A stretch of DNA of 64,000 bases from Pseudomonas sp. QTF5 (GCF_000512695.2 NZ_AZRW02000001.1:1-64000); one strand, 5' to 3'. Counted from the stretch's first letter, positions 36,896 to 45,505 are shown. Numbers and translations: made by a program. The notes: a model not told the origin generated them from the sequence alone.

Positions 36896-37687
36896 TTAAT
36901 AGTTGAAAGTCTTGACCAGCAGCAGGTCGCCGATCGCCCGCAAGGGCACGATGAACGTCTCGCGTTTTTCGTCGACGGTGTTTTCGTTGAGTACCAGATT
37001 GATTTGCGAGGTGATCACCTCGTTCTGGTTGCTGGTCTCATCGAAGTTATAGCCGCCGCTGCCGAAGTTGCCCCAATAGTTCACGTAAACCAGATACGTG
37101 CCATGCATCGGCGCAGTCATGGTGAACATCTCCGGGCCGGGGCCATCGACCCCGTCCGGGTCCAGACCGCCGCCGTTGCTCATCGCCGGACGAGCCCAGA
37201 ACGCATGTTGGCCGTCGGGGGTAATGATGTGCAGATCGAGTTCAGCCTTGGGATCGTCCCAGCCCAGCACCACGCGAATGCGCGCCGGCGTGCGCAGGTT
37301 GTTGGCTTCATAGAATTGAACGCGCTTGAGCGACTTGCCCTCGGAACTGCGTACTTCGACGCTGTTGGACCCGGCGCCGAACGCATACGGCCGGGCAAAA
37401 CGCCCTTGGTCGTCGGTGTACAGATTCAGGGGATTGCCGTTGACCGCCAGGCTGTGCGGCGGACGGAGCGTGCCGAGGGCCTTGAGTTGGCCTTCGATCA
37501 TCGTGCGATTGCGCTGCACGCCCCGGTCGATGGGCGGCGTGGGATAGGCGACGCGGGGGTTTTCGCTGCGGTCCAGCAGGCCGTGATAACGCCAGCCGCC
37601 CACCGGTTCCGACAACTCGGCCGTGGGCTCGGCCCATGCCACCTGGGCGCAGACCAGCGAGATCAGCAGTGAAAGAACACAACGCAT
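36896..37687 (-). CDS. DUF2135 exported protein, first gene of the yfa operon
   Basis: A 263-residue paralogue of the YfaP-like protein at 27504. Shared features are the signal (LSLLISLVCAQVAWA), the GGWRYHGLLDRSENPRVAYP region, GSNSVEVRSSEGKSL, the acidic WDDPKAELDLHIITPDG loop and the ending IVPLRAIGDLLLVKTFNY. CAGGAGGCG before the ATG at 37687 gives a firm start. As first gene it probably follows the operon promoter in 37688-38007. E. coli has a single DUF2135 gene in this locus, so the bracketing duplicate is a difference. Confidence 0.87.
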   Translation of the reverse strand: MRCVLSLLISLVCAQVAWAEPTAELSEPVGGWRYHGLLDRSENPRVAYPTPPIDRGVQRNRTMIEGQLKALGTLRPPHSLAVNGNPLNLYTDDQGRFARPYAFGAGSNSVEVRSSEGKSLKRVQFYEANNLRTPARIRVVLGWDDPKAELDLHIITPDGQHAFWARPAMSNGGGLDPDGVDGPGPEMFTMTAPMHGTYLVYVNYWGNFGSGGYNFDETSNQNEVITSQINLVLNENTVDEKRETFIVPLRAIGDLLLVKTFNY

Positions 37688-37790
37688 GTAACGCCTCCTG
37701 CCATGCATACGAAACCTGGCGCCCGATCCTCGGCGCGGTGTTTGACTTTGACTGCTGGGCCTTCGAGCTTCAAAAAATGAGGGGCCAGAA

Positions 37791-37827
37791 GCTAATGCCA
37801 GTCTGTAGGAGCCAGGCTGGCATTAGG
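37791..37827. repeat. Short form of the outer TAATGCCAG inverted repeat
   Basis: CTAATGCCAG and CTGGCATTAG are perfect ten-base arms (37792-37801, 37817-37826) around TCTGTAGGAGCCAGG, a vestige of a REP unit. It lies in the 320-base divergent spacer between the yfa operon and the gene at 38008; no other feature was recognised there. Confidence 0.65.
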
Positions 37828-38007
37828 CCAGAGGTCGGCAATATAACATTGCCAGCAGTGCAATTTTCTGATCTTTTTGTGAACCAGGTTGTATTTTCTC
37901 CGATAACCCGATCGTCGCCCCCGCCGTCATTCAGCAGATTCCGGGTCTTTAATGGTTGCAGGATTTAAAGCCACTACACCCACTGCGCACGCATCGAGAG
38001 ATTGAAC

Positions 38008-38757
38008 ATGAAAATCGTCGTCATTGGCGGTACCGGGCTGATCGGCAGACACCTGTGCAAAAACCTGCAAGACCTGGGGCATGAAACCCTGGCCGCATCA
38101 CCGAGCACCGGCGTCAACGCCCTCACCGGCGAAGGATTACAAAACGCCTTGCAAGGCGCCGACGTGGTGGTCGACGTGGCCAACTCGCCCTCCTTCGAAG
38201 ACGCCGCCGTGCTCGATTTCTTCGAAACCAGCGGGCGCAACCTGCTTGCCGCCGAGAAAACCGCAGGCATCAAACACCATGTCGCCCTGTCGGTGGTGGG
38301 CACTGAACGCATGCTGGACAGTGGTTACTTCCGGGCGAAAATGGCGCAGGAAACACTCATCAAAAACTCAGGCATACCTTACACAATCCTGCGGGCCACG
38401 CAGTTTTTCGAATTCATCGGAGCCATTTCGTACTCAGGCGTGCAAGAAGGCGACACCGTGCGTTTGACCTCCGCCGAGCTGCAACCGATTGCCGCGGTCG
38501 ATGTCGCGACGGCGCTGGCGAAAGTCGCGGTACAAGCGCCGAACAACCAGACCCTGGAAGTGGCCGGCCCTGAACGCTGGCCGCTGGTGGAATTCGTGCG
38601 CTTGTTTTTGCAACACACTAACGACCCGCGCCAGGCCCAACCGGACGACACGGTCCCCTACTTCGGTGCGCCGATCGATGACCACTCGCTGACGCCGGGA
38701 GAGCACCCCATCGTCGGGCCGACGCGCTTCGAAACCTGGCTCAAGAGCAGCGTTTGA
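38008..38757 (+). CDS. Atypical SDR / NAD(P)H-binding oxidoreductase
   Basis: The 249-residue protein begins MKIVVIGGTGLIGRHLCKNL, a GGTGxxG Rossmann motif. ADVVVDVANSPSFED and GIKHHVALSVVGTERML are typical of NmrA/YbjT-like proteins that bind NADP but often lack the SDR Tyr-x-x-x-Lys pair. YFRAKMAQETLI has only the Lys and a nearby Tyr. It may be a reductase or a redox sensor. The ATG at 38008 is preferred over TTG 38002. It converges with the MATE gene, 16 bases apart. Confidence 0.85.
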   Translation: MKIVVIGGTGLIGRHLCKNLQDLGHETLAASPSTGVNALTGEGLQNALQGADVVVDVANSPSFEDAAVLDFFETSGRNLLAAEKTAGIKHHVALSVVGTERMLDSGYFRAKMAQETLIKNSGIPYTILRATQFFEFIGAISYSGVQEGDTVRLTSAELQPIAAVDVATALAKVAVQAPNNQTLEVAGPERWPLVEFVRLFLQHTNDPRQAQPDDTVPYFGAPIDDHSLTPGEHPIVGPTRFETWLKSSV

Positions 38758-38773
38758 TACTCAAACGAGGGCC

Positions 38774-40132
38774 CTACACCAACCGTTCGATCTTCTGATG
38801 CTGCCAGACCATTTTGTAATACAGCGTCTGCAGCATCAGCATGCCCAGATACGCCACCGGAAACGCCATCCAGACACCTTGCAGCCCAAAACGCGCATCC
38901 AGCAGATACGCCACCGGCAACTGCACACCGACCACGCAAATGATCGAAACCGCCACCGGTACCAACACCGTGCCGCTGGCGCGCATGATGCCGCCGATGA
39001 TCGCCTGAAAGCCAAATACCAACAGGCTCCAGAGCATGATGTGCAACAGGTGTTCGGCCATCACCCGCGTGGAATCATCCGTGAGAAACAACCCCAGCAA
39101 CCAGTGCGACAACAGATACCCCAACACCACCAAACCACCGGTCAGGCACACGTTGATCAACAACCCGGTGCGCAGAATCGGCCCCATGCGCTCGATGCGC
39201 CCGGCGCCGATGGCCTGCGCACCGAGAATCGACGCCGTGATCGCAATCGACAGCGCCGGGAACTGCACGTAATTGACGATCTGCGTCACCGCCCCGTACG
39301 CCGCCGTCGCCTGAGAGCCGTGCTGGTTCACCAACGCCAGAATCACCAACTCCGACAACGACAGCACCACCATTTGCAGCCCCGTGGGCAGCCCGATGCG
39401 CAGCACCTTGCCGAGGATCTCCATGTCCAGCCGCATCGCCGCCAACATCTCCCGATCCGGCGCCAACGGGTGCCCCTTGCGAATCAACCGCCACGCCAGC
39501 CACCCCATCGCCGACAAGTTACCCACCAACCCCGCCCACGCGGCACTCTGAATTCCCATCGGCGGCAGCCCCAACCACCCGAGAATCAACGCCGGTGTCA
39601 GTGCCAGCCCGACACACGTCGACACCACCAGTGCCAACAACGGCGACAGCGTATCGCTCACCCCACGCAGCAACTGCGTGAACAACACAAACACCAATAG
39701 CGACGGCAAGATCCACATCATCACCTGCGCATACGCCACCGCATCGTCCAGCACATCCACTGGCATGCCCAACCCCTGCAACGCCGGCCGCGCAAACACA
39801 CTGCCCAACACCGCCGCCACCAACCCGATCATCGCCCCCAACAGCAACGTCGAACCGGCGATGGCCTTCACCAAATGCGGCTCACGAGCGCCCCAGGCCT
39901 GGCCGATCAACACGCCAGCGCCCGCGCCGAGGCCGATGACCAGGGCGATGAAGAAGAACACGATAGGGAACATGCCCGATACCGCCGCGAGAGCTTGGGT
40001 GCCGAGCATTTGGCCGATGTAGATGCTGTTGATCGTGCCCGACATGGATTGGAGGAAATTGGAGAGGACCATGGGGGCGAGGAATAGGAGGTAGGTTTGC
40101 CAGAGGGGGTGGGATTTGGTGGGGGTTTGCAT
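38774..40132 (-). CDS. MATE-family multidrug/toxin efflux transporter
   Basis: A 452-residue protein with twelve membrane helices in two similar halves. FLAPMVLSNFLQSMSGTINS and GQMLGTQALAAVSGMFPIVF are the first-half MATE signatures; LSELVILALVNQHGSQATAA and IGAGRIERMGPILRTGLLIN are the second-half equivalents. It exports cationic compounds in exchange for protons or sodium. MQTPTKSHP at 40132 is the best start; an upstream reading lacks a ribosome site. No regulator adjoins it. Confidence 0.9.
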   Translation of the reverse strand: MQTPTKSHPLWQTYLLFLAPMVLSNFLQSMSGTINSIYIGQMLGTQALAAVSGMFPIVFFFIALVIGLGAGAGVLIGQAWGAREPHLVKAIAGSTLLLGAMIGLVAAVLGSVFARPALQGLGMPVDVLDDAVAYAQVMMWILPSLLVFVLFTQLLRGVSDTLSPLLALVVSTCVGLALTPALILGWLGLPPMGIQSAAWAGLVGNLSAMGWLAWRLIRKGHPLAPDREMLAAMRLDMEILGKVLRIGLPTGLQMVVLSLSELVILALVNQHGSQATAAYGAVTQIVNYVQFPALSIAITASILGAQAIGAGRIERMGPILRTGLLINVCLTGGLVVLGYLLSHWLLGLFLTDDSTRVMAEHLLHIMLWSLLVFGFQAIIGGIMRASGTVLVPVAVSIICVVGVQLPVAYLLDARFGLQGVWMAFPVAYLGMLMLQTLYYKMVWQHQKIERLV

Positions 40133-40405
40133 TGAGGGTCCGTCTCGGGTGGGGGCTGGCATTTGGGAAATTCTACGCTACGGAACTGGGAACGAGGCGC
40201 TTCTGTTTTGCGGATTTGTGTTGCATCGACCGGTTGAATCCACAGCCAAAAGCTGCCTGTCGCTTCCATGTTCAGGCCATTTTTGCATGTCAACCAGGCC
40301 CCCAGAAAAGGCTGGTGAAGAAACGGGTATCCGAACTAATTTCGACGTTAAACGTTTTTAGCTAACGCCGCCGTATGCCCCCCAGATCTGATCGAACCCT
40401 GGCGC

Positions 40406-40942
40406 CTAATCCGAGCTATGTACGACTACGAGCAACTCTGCTTGCTCGTCAGAAACTGTGCGCAAACGGTGAGATTTCTGCGCATTGAAATGCAGGGCGT
40501 CGCCTTCATCCAGGGTCTGCCGTTCGTTACCGAAATCGACTTCGACACGGCCACGAACCACGTAGATGAACTCTTCTCCCAGGTGTTCCTTGAAGGCGGA
40601 CTGGCCAAACGAGCGTGGCGGATAGACCAGAAATGGCAACAACGCCCGATGACCGATATGGCGCGCCAGCGGTACGTGAGCCGCTGGTACACCACCATCA
40701 TTGGCCTCGCGCTGCTGGCGTCGAACCAGGCTGTAGCCTTCGGCGGGCACCGCCTCGGTGCTGAATAACTCTTCAGCCTGGGCATTCAATGCCTTGGCCA
40801 GTTTGAGTGCCACCGCAATGGAGGGCGAACTCACACCCCGCTCCACCTTCGACAGATAGCTCTTGGTCAATCCGGTTTGCCCGGCCAGCTGCTCCAGGGT
40901 TATCCCCATCTTCTTACGCAAAATTCTCAGCTGCACCGCCAT
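40406..40942 (-). CDS. XRE-family regulator with C-terminal cupin domain
   Basis: A 178-residue protein. The N-terminal HTH reads LRKKMGITLEQLAGQTGLTK, then SYLSKVERGVSSPSIAVALK. The C-terminal cupin barrel (FIYVVRGRVEVDFGNERQTL, DEGDALHFNAQKSHRLRTVS) holds the ligand pocket. Such regulators usually repress a nearby catabolic operon until a metabolite binds. It diverges from the aldolase and DHDPS-like genes, with a strong palindrome between. The start at 40942 is preferred to GTG 40972. Confidence 0.9.
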   Translation of the reverse strand: MAVQLRILRKKMGITLEQLAGQTGLTKSYLSKVERGVSSPSIAVALKLAKALNAQAEELFSTEAVPAEGYSLVRRQQREANDGGVPAAHVPLARHIGHRALLPFLVYPPRSFGQSAFKEHLGEEFIYVVRGRVEVDFGNERQTLDEGDALHFNAQKSHRLRTVSDEQAELLVVVHSSD

Positions 40943-40984
40943 CCAACGCCGTTCCTTGAAAAATAATGACACTTGGCTTGATTA

Positions 40985-40999
40985 TGACACACGGTGTCA
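40985..40999. promoter_or_regulatory. Candidate XRE-cupin operator
   Basis: TGACACACGGTGTCA is a perfect six-base inverted repeat with a three-base centre. A further half-site TGACAC lies at 40967-40972 and GTGTCC at 41013-41018. They cluster in the divergent spacer between the regulator and the aldolase gene, where an autoregulating repressor would bind. Confidence 0.6.
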
Positions 41000-41077
41000 T
41001 TACGATCACTCTGTGTCCTTGAGAGTCGTTGCAGCGACTCCTTGGCAATTTGAACTGTTTTCGACCAGGTACTGACC

Positions 41078-41860
41078 GTGACCACGACCATGCAGATCCC
41101 CAAGGATCAGCTCGTCACCCTCGCTGAGAAGCAAATGGTGACGACACTGATCGATAACGAATATACCCCGAGACAGAAGCTTGCACTCACCTGCCGAATT
41201 CTTTTTGACGGCGGCCATGACTCAGGGCTAGCCGGGCAGATCACCGCCCGCGCCGAAACGCCAGGCAGCTATTATACGCAGCGCCTGGGCCTGGGCTTTG
41301 ATGAGATTTCCGGGTCGAACCTGTTGGTGGTCGATGAAGACCTCAAGGTGCTTAAGGGCCAAGGCATGGCAAACCCCGCCAATCGCTTTCACAGCTGGCT
41401 CTACCGGGCTCGCCCGGATGTGAATTGCATCATCCATACGCACCCACTGCACAGCGCCACGCTGTCGATGCTGGAAGTGCCGCTCGCAGTTTCCCATATG
41501 GACATCTGCCCGCTTTTCGACGACTGCGCCTTTCTCAAGGATTGGCCAGGCATTCCGGTGGGCAATGAAGAAGGCGAGATCATTTCCAAGGCCATCGGTG
41601 ACAAGCGCGCGATCTTGCTTTCCCACCATGGCTTGCTGATTGCGGGCGGCTCGATTGAAGAAGCTTGCGTTCTGGCGCTGTTATTCGAACGTGCGGCCAG
41701 GATGCAACTGCTGGCGATGAGCGCGGGAGAAATTCGCCCCATTCCCGAGGCCCTGGGCAAAGAAGCCCACGACTGGATCTCCACCCCGAAACGTCACGGT
41801 GCCGCATTCAGCTATTACGCGCGGCGCGCACTGCGTGCCCATGGCGACTGTCTGGCCTGA
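41078..41860 (+). CDS. Class II aldolase/adducin-family protein
   Basis: The 260-residue protein has the zinc-dependent class II aldolase fold. RILFDGGHDSGLAGQITARA is the N-terminal region, HTHPLHSATLS provides two zinc His ligands and LLSHHGLLIAGGSIEEA another. The family splits or epimerises phosphorylated sugars or acts on related hydroxy-acids; substrate is open. GTG 41078 or ATG 41090 may be the start. The next gene starts 41 bases downstream on the same strand, so the two probably form an operon controlled by the XRE-cupin protein. Confidence 0.85.
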   Translation: MTTTMQIPKDQLVTLAEKQMVTTLIDNEYTPRQKLALTCRILFDGGHDSGLAGQITARAETPGSYYTQRLGLGFDEISGSNLLVVDEDLKVLKGQGMANPANRFHSWLYRARPDVNCIIHTHPLHSATLSMLEVPLAVSHMDICPLFDDCAFLKDWPGIPVGNEEGEIISKAIGDKRAILLSHHGLLIAGGSIEEACVLALLFERAARMQLLAMSAGEIRPIPEALGKEAHDWISTPKRHGAAFSYYARRALRAHGDCLA

Positions 41861-41901
41861 TGGTACCCACACTCATTCATAGAAACGGCAAAGGTGCCTG
41901 T

Positions 41902-42789
41902 ATGTCTACTTCTGTAATTCGCGGCATTATCGGCTATACCATCACTCCATTCGCGGTCGACGGCTCACTGGATCTGGCTGCCTTGGGGCAATCTATCGAT
42001 AAGCTGATCGCTTCCGGCGTGCATGCCATTGCACCTCTGGGTAGTACCGGGGAAGGGGCCTATCTCTCCGATAGCGAATGGGAGTCGGTTGTCCGCTTCA
42101 GCCAAGAGAAAATCGCTGACCGAGTTCCGACTGTGGTCAGCGTTTCAGACCTGACCACTGCGCGTACCGTACAGCGTGCTCAACTGGCTGAAGCTTGTGG
42201 TGCCGCGGCTGTAATGGTGCTTCCGGCCTCTTACTGGAAGCTGACTGATACGGAAATCGTGGATCATTTCAAGGCTGTAGGTGCAGCCATCAACATCCCG
42301 ATCATGCTCTACAACAACCCAGGCACCAGCGGCACTGACCTGTCGGTCGATCTGATCCTGCGCATTCTGAGCGAAGTCAAGAATGTCACCATGGTCAAGG
42401 AAAGCACTGGCGACATTCAACGCATGCACCGCTTGTTCAAGGCAACAGATGGCAAGGTGGCCTTCTACAACGGCTGCAACCCTTTGGCCCTGGAGGCGTT
42501 GGTTGCCGGTGCGACGGGTTGGTGTACCGCCGCCCCCAACCTCATTCCCAAGCTGAACCTGGCGCTGTGGGAGGCTGTTCAGAGCGGCCAGATGGAAGAA
42601 GCGCGGACGTTGTTTTATCGCCAGTACGAAATGCTGGAATACATCACTCGTCGTGGCCTGCCGACCACTATCAAGGCAGGTTTGAAAATGCAGGGGCTTG
42701 ACGTCGGCGGCCCCCGCCTTCCACTTCAACCGCTCGATACTCAAGGTTGCATCTTCCTGAAAGGACTGCTGGACGAGTTGGCATCGTAG
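41902..42789 (+). CDS. Dihydrodipicolinate synthase/N-acetylneuraminate lyase family enzyme
   Basis: A 295-residue TIM-barrel class I aldolase. The Schiff-base Lys is K166 in VTMVKESTGD and the catalytic Tyr is Y137 in IMLYNNPGTSG. APLGSTGEGAYLSDSEW holds the pyruvate-carboxylate GxTGE loop. Genuine lysine-pathway DapA is unlikely in this context: the gene is paired with a class II aldolase and a cupin regulator, which indicates breakdown of a keto-acid or sugar-acid. AAAGGTG precedes the ATG. A terminator follows at 42815. Confidence 0.88.
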   Translation: MSTSVIRGIIGYTITPFAVDGSLDLAALGQSIDKLIASGVHAIAPLGSTGEGAYLSDSEWESVVRFSQEKIADRVPTVVSVSDLTTARTVQRAQLAEACGAAAVMVLPASYWKLTDTEIVDHFKAVGAAINIPIMLYNNPGTSGTDLSVDLILRILSEVKNVTMVKESTGDIQRMHRLFKATDGKVAFYNGCNPLALEALVAGATGWCTAAPNLIPKLNLALWEAVQSGQMEEARTLFYRQYEMLEYITRRGLPTTIKAGLKMQGLDVGGPRLPLQPLDTQGCIFLKGLLDELAS

Positions 42790-42814
42790 TCGCTGGTCGA
42801 AGCGGCGTATGAGG

Positions 42815-42850
42815 CGTTCGCTGCCTACAGGCAGCGAGCGTTGTTATTTT
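42815..42850 (+). terminator. Rho-independent terminator of the aldolase operon
   Basis: CGTTCGCTGCC pairs with GGCAGCGAGCG (one mismatch) around a TACA loop, followed by TTGTTATTTT, 26 bases after the stop at 42789. Confidence 0.8.
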
Positions 42851-42851
42851 C

Positions 42852-42873
42852 GTGATCGCGGAAGCGCGATCAC
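42852..42873. promoter_or_regulatory. Perfect palindrome before the amidotransferase gene
   Basis: GTGATCGCG and CGCGATCAC form nine-base arms around GAAG, 37 bases before the TTG start at 42910. It may be an operator or an mRNA hairpin; no T-run follows, so it is not a second terminator. Confidence 0.5.
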
Positions 42874-42909
42874 CATAGACCTAAAGATCTGGAAGCCGAG
42901 GGTAAAACG

Positions 42910-43629
42910 TTGAAAGTCCATTTCGTGATGCACGAATCCTTCGAAGCACCCGGTGCATTTGAGGACTGGGTAAAAGCTCGCGGTTACCAAGCCACCTGTT
43001 CCCGCGTCTACCAACATGATGTCCTGCCAGATACCGCACAATCGTTCGACCTTCTGGTGGTGTTAGGTGGCCCGCAAGATCCGGCGACTACGCTGGAGCA
43101 ATGTCCGCATTTCAATGCCTTGGCCGAGCGCGAACTCATTAGCAAAGCCATCTCGGCCCGGCGGGCTGTGGTTGGTGTTTGCCTGGGGTCGCAATTGATC
43201 GGGGAAGCGCTGGGTGCCACTTTCAACCACAGCCCCGAAAAGGAAATTGGCAAATTCCCGATTTATTTAACCCAAGAGGGTTTGGCTAATCCGAAGTTTT
43301 CGCACTTCGGGGAAACCCTGGAAGTCGGCCATTGGCACAATGACATGCCAGGGCTCACTCAGGACGCCAAGATCATTGCCAGCAGCGAGGGTTGCCCGCG
43401 TCAAATCGTTGAATATAGCCAGCTGGTATACGGCTTTCAATGCCATATGGAACTCACCAAAGACCTCGTGGAACTGCTGATCCAGGCATCGGAGGCGGAA
43501 CTGATAACGCTCACTGACCGGCGTTTTGTTCAGCAGCCAGCCGCGCTGCGGGCTAACGACTACGATGAGATGAACCAGAAGCTATTCGTATTTTTGGACA
43601 AGCTCGTTGCCGATTACCAGGCCGAGTAG
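42910..43629 (+). CDS. Class I glutamine amidotransferase-like protein
   Basis: A 239-residue single-domain protein with the GATase1 fold. LLVVLGGPQDPATTLEQCPH is the oxyanion region, VVGVCLGSQLIGEALGATF carries the nucleophilic Cys, and YGFQCHMELTKD the catalytic His with Glu two residues on. The family either supplies ammonia to a partner or hydrolyses gamma-glutamyl bonds alone; no partner synthetase is nearby. A TTG at 42910 with GAGGG upstream is the start, as no ATG fits. Confidence 0.85.
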   Translation: MKVHFVMHESFEAPGAFEDWVKARGYQATCSRVYQHDVLPDTAQSFDLLVVLGGPQDPATTLEQCPHFNALAERELISKAISARRAVVGVCLGSQLIGEALGATFNHSPEKEIGKFPIYLTQEGLANPKFSHFGETLEVGHWHNDMPGLTQDAKIIASSEGCPRQIVEYSQLVYGFQCHMELTKDLVELLIQASEAELITLTDRRFVQQPAALRANDYDEMNQKLFVFLDKLVADYQAE

Positions 43630-43688
43630 CGACTCAAGACAACGCCGCTGTTTAGGAGGCAGTGGCGTTTATGTGCCAGCTACGGCGG

Positions 43689-43747
43689 GCAGCTTTGGGT
43701 CGATAGCTGCCCTTTGTGACCGGCAGAAATCGGCCAGAAGCAGTCAC
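43689..43747. repeat. Intergenic palindrome (GGCCGATTTCTGCC family)
   Basis: GCTTTGGGTCGATAGCTGCC at the left and GGCAGAAATCGGCCAGAAGC at the right form an imperfect inverted pair. It is one of at least six copies in the window. Confidence 0.75.
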
Positions 43748-43855
43748 ACACATGGCTGGCATGCCCCTTGGTACAGCCCGCTGTATCTCGAGTCTATGGT
43801 TTTTAACTCAGGCTGCTTCTGGTTAAGAAATGCATTCGTGCAGTCGAAAACCTGC

Positions 43856-44239
43856 TTAAGCCTTGCACCTTGCACGGTCGGCCTGAGTTCTTCCGTCATA
43901 GCCCCAATCGGTTGCCGGGTTCTCATTCACAACGATATAAGTCGCCAGTTCGAGATCCGGCAACGTTCGACGAAGCAACGACATGGCGCTTGCCATGAAA
44001 GCCCCTTTCTCTTCTTCAGAGTTCGTCCCTGCGGTCACGCAGACTTCAAGATGTGCCGCTGTCCGCTGACCACTACCGCCAATAGTCCAGTGATGCCCCC
44101 CCGGCACATCTATCAGCACTGACGTGAGTTCCTGGCGTTTTCCAAGCTCGTCGGCGATCAGGTCAGTCAATTCATTGCATAGGCGACTGCCCTCGTCGGG
44201 GGAAAGATCGAGTGACAGCGTAAGTCTGGCAAAAGGCAT
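43856..44239 (-). CDS. Tautomerase-superfamily protein
   Basis: A 127-residue protein beginning MPFARLTLSLDLSPDEGSRL. After Met removal the N-terminal Pro would be the catalytic base, as in 4-oxalocrotonate tautomerase, MIF and CHMI enzymes. The length equals two beta-alpha-beta units, and ENPATDWGYDGRT near the end is a family feature. The natural enol/keto substrate is unknown. It diverges from the LysR gene at 44334, which probably controls it. Confidence 0.82.
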   Translation of the reverse strand: MPFARLTLSLDLSPDEGSRLCNELTDLIADELGKRQELTSVLIDVPGGHHWTIGGSGQRTAAHLEVCVTAGTNSEEEKGAFMASAMSLLRRTLPDLELATYIVVNENPATDWGYDGRTQADRARCKA

Positions 44240-44289
44240 TTTCGTTCTCCTCGCGGTGTTGAAGACCGAAGTTTATTTGAGAAAAACAA

Positions 44290-44299
44290 AAGTATACTT
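44290..44299. promoter_or_regulatory. Short palindrome in tautomerase/LysR spacer
   Basis: AAGTATACTT is a perfect ten-base palindrome centred in the 94-base divergent region and may be part of a LysR site. TATACT could also serve as a -10 box. Confidence 0.3.
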
Positions 44300-44333
44300 G
44301 GGACATTCTATGTATCAGGTTTGAGTTTTCCTC

Positions 44334-45179
44334 ATGATTGCGGATATTCCTTCCCCTCTGCTTCGCACGTTCGTCGCGGTGGTCGATTGTGGCTCGCTGG
44401 CAGCGGCGGCTAGGCGCGTCGCGCGCAGCGAGTCGGCGCTAAGCCTTCAAATCGCCCGTCTTGAAAACATCATTCGCCAGCCGCTCTTCGACAGGGATGG
44501 CCGGGCACTGCGGCTTAACCATACTGGGGGGCTTTTGCTGGCGCATGCGCGCTCGATTCTGGGCCGAATAGACGCCGCGCGAGCAGAGCTCGCGCCGGAC
44601 ACGGTAGTGCCGGTTCGAATCGGTGTCGTTCAGGATTTCGTGGCAGGGGTATTGCGCCCGACTCTCGCCGACGTCCTCGCCGCCACTCCTGGAGCTGCTT
44701 TTTCAATTGTCATTGCGAGCACGGCAGAGCTGTTGCAGGCGATAGGCGAGGACCGGATCGACGCCGCACTGTGCGCTGGTGAGCCGTTCGGCGCAAACAT
44801 CGTTACGCGCCTCCCCATGAAGTGGTTCGGCTACCCGGATCTACTACTCGGTGACGTGGTTCCGCTGGTTGGGATCACTCTGCCCTGCCCGTTTCTTTTG
44901 GCCGCGCAGCGAGTGCTGGACGCCGCCGGACGCCCATGGCGCATGGCGCTCACCACCCCGAGCCTTGATGGTCTACGCGCTGCGGTCGAGGCAGGATTGG
45001 GCATTACCTGCCGCACTGAAGCAGGATTTGGCCTACCGGCGATGTCGAGAACATCGCTGCCGCAACTGCCGGAAATCGCCTATTCCATCGTTGAGCGGCG
45101 CCAAGGGGATGCGGGCACCAAGCTGGCCGTGAGCCGAATGATTGCCCACCTTGAATCAGTAGCGGCATTGCAACAGTGA
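44334..45179 (+). CDS. LysR-family transcriptional regulator
   Basis: A 281-residue protein with HTH TFVAVVDCGSLAAAARRVAR, then SESALSLQIARLENIIRQPL, and a complete effector domain (PVRIGVVQDFVAGVLRPTLA, AAVEAGLGITCRTEAGFGLP). It diverges from the tautomerase gene. DNA after its stop becomes markedly AT-rich, marking a change of composition. Confidence 0.88.
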   Translation: MIADIPSPLLRTFVAVVDCGSLAAAARRVARSESALSLQIARLENIIRQPLFDRDGRALRLNHTGGLLLAHARSILGRIDAARAELAPDTVVPVRIGVVQDFVAGVLRPTLADVLAATPGAAFSIVIASTAELLQAIGEDRIDAALCAGEPFGANIVTRLPMKWFGYPDLLLGDVVPLVGITLPCPFLLAAQRVLDAAGRPWRMALTTPSLDGLRAAVEAGLGITCRTEAGFGLPAMSRTSLPQLPEIAYSIVERRQGDAGTKLAVSRMIAHLESVAALQQ

Positions 45180-45505
45180 ATGCGATAACTGTAGAAGATA
45201 GCTTGTACTTAGAGGCAGCAATCGGCCATATACGGACGTTCATGACCTGCCTATTTCCGATCGATAGGCCAATGGTTCGAAATGTTTTTTAAAACACATG
45301 AAGAAACGAGCTAGATAGCTTCGATGCGTATTTCTTATTGCGAATTGAAGTAATAACGATGAGGCTAATAGCGACAAAATTCACAATAAGATTTTTAATT
45401 TATTGGATTTGCATGTTGTGCCTTTTCTGCTAGATTCATGTAGCCATACGCATGGTTTGGTAACACTTCTTTGGAATCCGGCTATCAATTAATAGGGAGA
45501 TTATT
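45180..45505. other. AT-rich intergenic region
   Basis: Bases 45270-45480 are much richer in A and T than the surroundings (for example ATTTTTAATTTATTGGATTT) and contain no gene I recognise. GCATGTTGTGCCTTTTCTGCTAGAT near 45410-45434 may hold a promoter for the gene at 45506. Such composition is typical of transferred DNA silenced by MvaT/H-NS proteins. Confidence 0.5.

Noticed and set aside
27504..37687. Type of secretion or toxin system
   Set aside because: Large exported proteins in an operon suggested this, but motifs match the yfa macroglobulin locus and no secretion ATPase, pilin or immunity gene is present.
38798..39700. 300-codon plus-strand frame opposite the MATE gene
   Set aside because: Pure antisense artefact, almost only His/Arg/Gln/Pro.
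41902..42789. Housekeeping dapA
   Set aside because: The paired aldolase and divergent cupin regulator indicate catabolism, although the catalytic residues are those of the superfamily.
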